Origin: Nitrospira defluvii
GTDB taxonomy: Bacteria; Nitrospirota; Nitrospiria; Nitrospirales; Nitrospiraceae
DNA: 64,000 bases
NCBI GenBank assembly: GCA_011525625.1
Contig: WYAX01000033.1
Span: forward strand, 1 to 64,000
Direction: 5' to 3'
The notes below the pieces were generated by a model. That model was not told the DNA's origin. It made no database searches and was given only the letters and a program-made list of their open reading frames with translations. Positions 61,791 to 64,000 of the stretch are shown here, in pieces. The position numbers and the translations under genes were made by a program. The number at the start of each line of letters is the position of its first letter. Positions within the stretch are counted from its first letter, which is position 1.

Positions 61791-64000
61791 TCATGCCGTC
61801 GTAGTGATAGATGGATTCTCTACGTAGTCATCGCCCATCATCATTTTGTAGTGTGCGTGTTGCTGTTGCTTCTCGAAAATCTCTCTAAAGACTCTCAGAT
61901 ACGTGTCCACCATCGTATCACCAATCGAGATGTACAGGTCATCGTGTGCATAATGCGAACCGTCATGTACCCAGGAGCAGAGCGATTTGCAGATGACTCT
62001 CTCCCTACCCTCGAACTTCGCGCACAGGCCGTCAAGGTCGATGCCTCCCAATATTTTGAAGTAGTTCTCCAAAATGCGCCGCAACGTGTTTTGGATAGCG
62101 AGATTCGAGCGATTGGCCTTGCGGACCTCAGTCCAAAGCAACTCGTAAGACGTTTTGATGGGGTTGGTTGACTGCTTGTCGAGCTTGGAGACCAGTCCGG
62201 GCTTGCGGACGATCCAAAACGTTTCCTCCATCATCGCTAGGTTCTTTCGCTTTGGATTATAGGTCACCTCCTTGTGAAAGTAGACGTTGTGCGTAAAAAC
62301 GAAGATTTGCTTGATGTGTCCGGTTCCCGCACGCACCTCGTCGAATAGCCCTCTGATGAGACTGCTAATAATAAAGAGAATGTCGCTATCGAGGCTGGAA
62401 ACCGGATCATCGAAGACCACGATTCGGTCAGTTGTCATTCCGCTGTCTGTGTCGCTACCTTTGAGCAAATGGTAAAAATAGAGGAAGGTGACAAAAGTCT
62501 TCTCGCCTTCGCTCAACGTCGCCTTGGCATCAGTGCCGTCAGAGCGAACTAACTGATAGCAGGTTCCGCTTGCTGCGTTAGCGAGCGTGAACCCTTGGAA
62601 CCCAAACGACTTCAACAGAGCATTGATGCCGTCTATTGTAGGCTGCACGCTTGTTACCTGCTTTTCCAAGGTCTGAAGCTCGGAGGTCTTCTTTCGCTTA
62701 TCTTCGGTGGCTTTCTCTATCTGGCCCGTCATCGCCGAAATGGCTTTGTCCAAGTCATCCTTCGCTACCTTGAACTCAGCGAGGTCCGTTTTCAGTTCCT
62801 CAAGAACGAACTTCCACACCTGCGCTGTCAGGGTCGCACGCTCGGTCGAGAGGTTTACGACTACCTGGTTGTGCGCAACCACCTGGCTGTTGGCTGCCTC
62901 GATCAGAGCCCTAATTGCTGCGCAGACATTGCTCAGCGATTCCAACTCGACCACCTGGCTGGGCTCCTTCTTCTTACTGGCAAGGCGCTGGTTGTTCAGT
63001 GTGATTGTCGAGTCAAGTAACTCCTTCTCTGTTTTTAGCTTTTCGACATCAAGAAACCTAGACGGTGACACAATGATCGCATCGAGTTGTTCCTGAACTC
63101 GTGACGCTTCGGTGGCATAGTTCGTGGCAAGATCGTCGATTGTCTTGCCATCCAAAACAAATGTCTCGTCGAAATACTCATTCAGGCTTTCTGCAAATGC
63201 ATCAGGCGTCTCTCTCTGGCAGAACGGACACACTCCACCATTTACGTCATAGAACCCTCGGCCTTCTCGCACCCAGTCACTGTTCCCGAGCTTCTTAATC
63301 ATTGCAGCAATATCCACGTCATCTTTGCCAATGACCCGTTTCTTCAGAATTGGATCCATTTCATGTGCAAGGATTTTGGACGTATCAATAGCAGGGACTG
63401 ATGCCTCCGTGGTGGGAGTAGGACCGAAAACGCTTTCCGACTTTTTCTCCAGCTCTGGCAAGGTCAGGAGCACCGCGGTATTGGACATTTGTTCCTGAAG
63501 CACTTTAGCTCTGAACTTTTCCATACTGCTCCGATACCCCTCGAAGCCGCCTTGCAGTTTCTCGTCGAACTTCTGCTTTTGCACCCAACATTTCCCCTTC
63601 AATTTCTCCTCGAGCGTCGCTAACTCTCCTTTCTTTTCGCCATTCCCATCCTCTCCCTGTAGAGCTTGAGTGAGGCTTTCGATCCTAGTCGTTATCTTCT
63701 CGAGTTCGCGCTTTGCTGCGTCGATCTTTGCTAGAGTATCGAGTTGCTTTTCGCCTAGCGTAAACACGCCTTTCAGCTCTGCCGACTGGTTGAAGTTCCG
63801 TTCCACGAAATCATGGTTATAGACGAACGATTGAAGTTTGCTTCCTCTTTTCCAGGTCACTTTGCACGTTGGGAACTTGGCTTCATCAGCAACGACCCGG
63901 CTAATCGTGGTTTTTCCCGACCCGTTCGAGCCGAACACAAAATTGAAGAGAGAGAGACCATTGAGTTGCTCGGGCGTAGTAGTGTCGTAGGTTGCCACAG
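61791..64000 (-). CDS. SMC/RloC-like AAA ATPase, N-terminal end outside the window
   Basis: At least 735 residues; the first ~15-25 lie beyond the right edge. ABC-type ATPase: Walker A FGSNGSGKTTISRVVADE, a long coiled coil with a hook CPFCQRETPDAF (CxxC, coded near 63220-63235), signature LSEGEKTFVTFLYFYHLL and Walker B RIVVFDDPVSSLDSD. The C-terminal region has RRILENYFKILGG and WVHDGSHYAHDD, resembling PrrC/RloC anticodon-nuclease domains with conserved Arg, Glu and His. RloC proteins cleave tRNA after phage or DNA-damage signals. The call as a defence ATPase is an inference from architecture. Confidence 0.75.
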   Translation of the reverse strand, partial: VATYDTTTPEQLNGLSLFNFVFGSNGSGKTTISRVVADEAKFPTCKVTWKRGSKLQSFVYNHDFVERNFNQSAELKGVFTLGEKQLDTLAKIDAAKRELEKITTRIESLTQALQGEDGNGEKKGELATLEEKLKGKCWVQKQKFDEKLQGGFEGYRSSMEKFRAKVLQEQMSNTAVLLTLPELEKKSESVFGPTPTTEASVPAIDTSKILAHEMDPILKKRVIGKDDVDIAAMIKKLGNSDWVREGRGFYDVNGGVCPFCQRETPDAFAESLNEYFDETFVLDGKTIDDLATNYATEASRVQEQLDAIIVSPSRFLDVEKLKTEKELLDSTITLNNQRLASKKKEPSQVVELESLSNVCAAIRALIEAANSQVVAHNQVVVNLSTERATLTAQVWKFVLEELKTDLAEFKVAKDDLDKAISAMTGQIEKATEDKRKKTSELQTLEKQVTSVQPTIDGINALLKSFGFQGFTLANAASGTCYQLVRSDGTDAKATLSEGEKTFVTFLYFYHLLKGSDTDSGMTTDRIVVFDDPVSSLDSDILFIISSLIRGLFDEVRAGTGHIKQIFVFTHNVYFHKEVTYNPKRKNLAMMEETFWIVRKPGLVSKLDKQSTNPIKTSYELLWTEVRKANRSNLAIQNTLRRILENYFKILGGIDLDGLCAKFEGRERVICKSLCSWVHDGSHYAHDDLYISIGDTMVDTYLRVFREIFEKQQQHAHYKMMMGDDYVENPSITTTA

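Noticed and set aside
44000..64000. Integron integrase or other tyrosine recombinase
   Set aside because: No protein with the R...H-x-x-R...Y arrangement was found in the region, so the array is described without one.

Overview
The window looks like a chromosomal segment of a Nitrospira-like bacterium (phylum Nitrospirota). This is inferred from the protein set: an EpsH/XrtA-style exopolysaccharide locus, an ftsB-era-mgtE-recO-glgA gene order, and a gatC-panD-gatA-gatB arrangement. No rRNA or tRNA is present to confirm it. Starts were chosen from ribosome-binding sites and from 4-bp stop/start overlaps, which are very common here.

Layout. 1-8.8 kb, minus strand: an exopolysaccharide locus reading from two outer-membrane export proteins through a beta-barrel protein, a chain-length/tyrosine kinase, a priming sugar transferase and a polysaccharide deacetylase to an ABC-2 permease and its ATPase (cut by the window edge). 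A LuxR-type regulator (9.4-10.0 kb) diverges from it across a ~590-bp control region. 10.3-13.2 kb: phosphonate genes (phosphonopyruvate decarboxylase, and a PEP mutase fused to a nucleotidyltransferase), which could supply a phosphonate decoration for the polysaccharide. 13.7-30.2 kb: mostly minus-strand housekeeping genes (glgA, DUF971, recO, mgtE, era, ftsB, eno, gatB, gatA, panD, gatC, glmS, glmU, DUF502). 30.3-43.5 kb, plus strand: tmk, holB, metG, a secreted protein, a GT2 / radical-SAM / GT-C trio, ftsH, a CDF metal transporter and a CobW-type GTPase.

From about 44 kb the character changes. 44.2-56.1 kb holds about 15 small, mostly single genes, all on the minus strand: hypothetical proteins, nitrilase-like hydrolase, HicBA, acetyltransferase, methyltransferase, nucleotidyltransferase, VapBC-like pair, glyoxalase-fold proteins, P-loop kinase, DUF3626. 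Several spacers carry inverted repeats bounded by RYYYAAC / GTTRRRY core sites like integron attC sites, and a ~125-bp dispersed repeat recurs in one orientation. I read this as an integron-like cassette array without an integrase in view. It contains clear decay: a PIN-toxin gene split by a 188-bp MITE with a CTAG target duplication, a truncated glyoxalase gene, and two dead copies of a RelBE-type module whose intact copy lies at 59.8-60.4 kb.

56.8-59.3 kb encodes an unusual protein, seven lectin-propeller repeats fused to an M64-type zinc peptidase, translationally coupled to a DUF1508-containing partner. The right end has a frameshifted REP-associated transposase, a small membrane protein and a large SMC/RloC-like ATPase with a Cys-x-x-Cys hook (N terminus outside the window), probably a defence gene.
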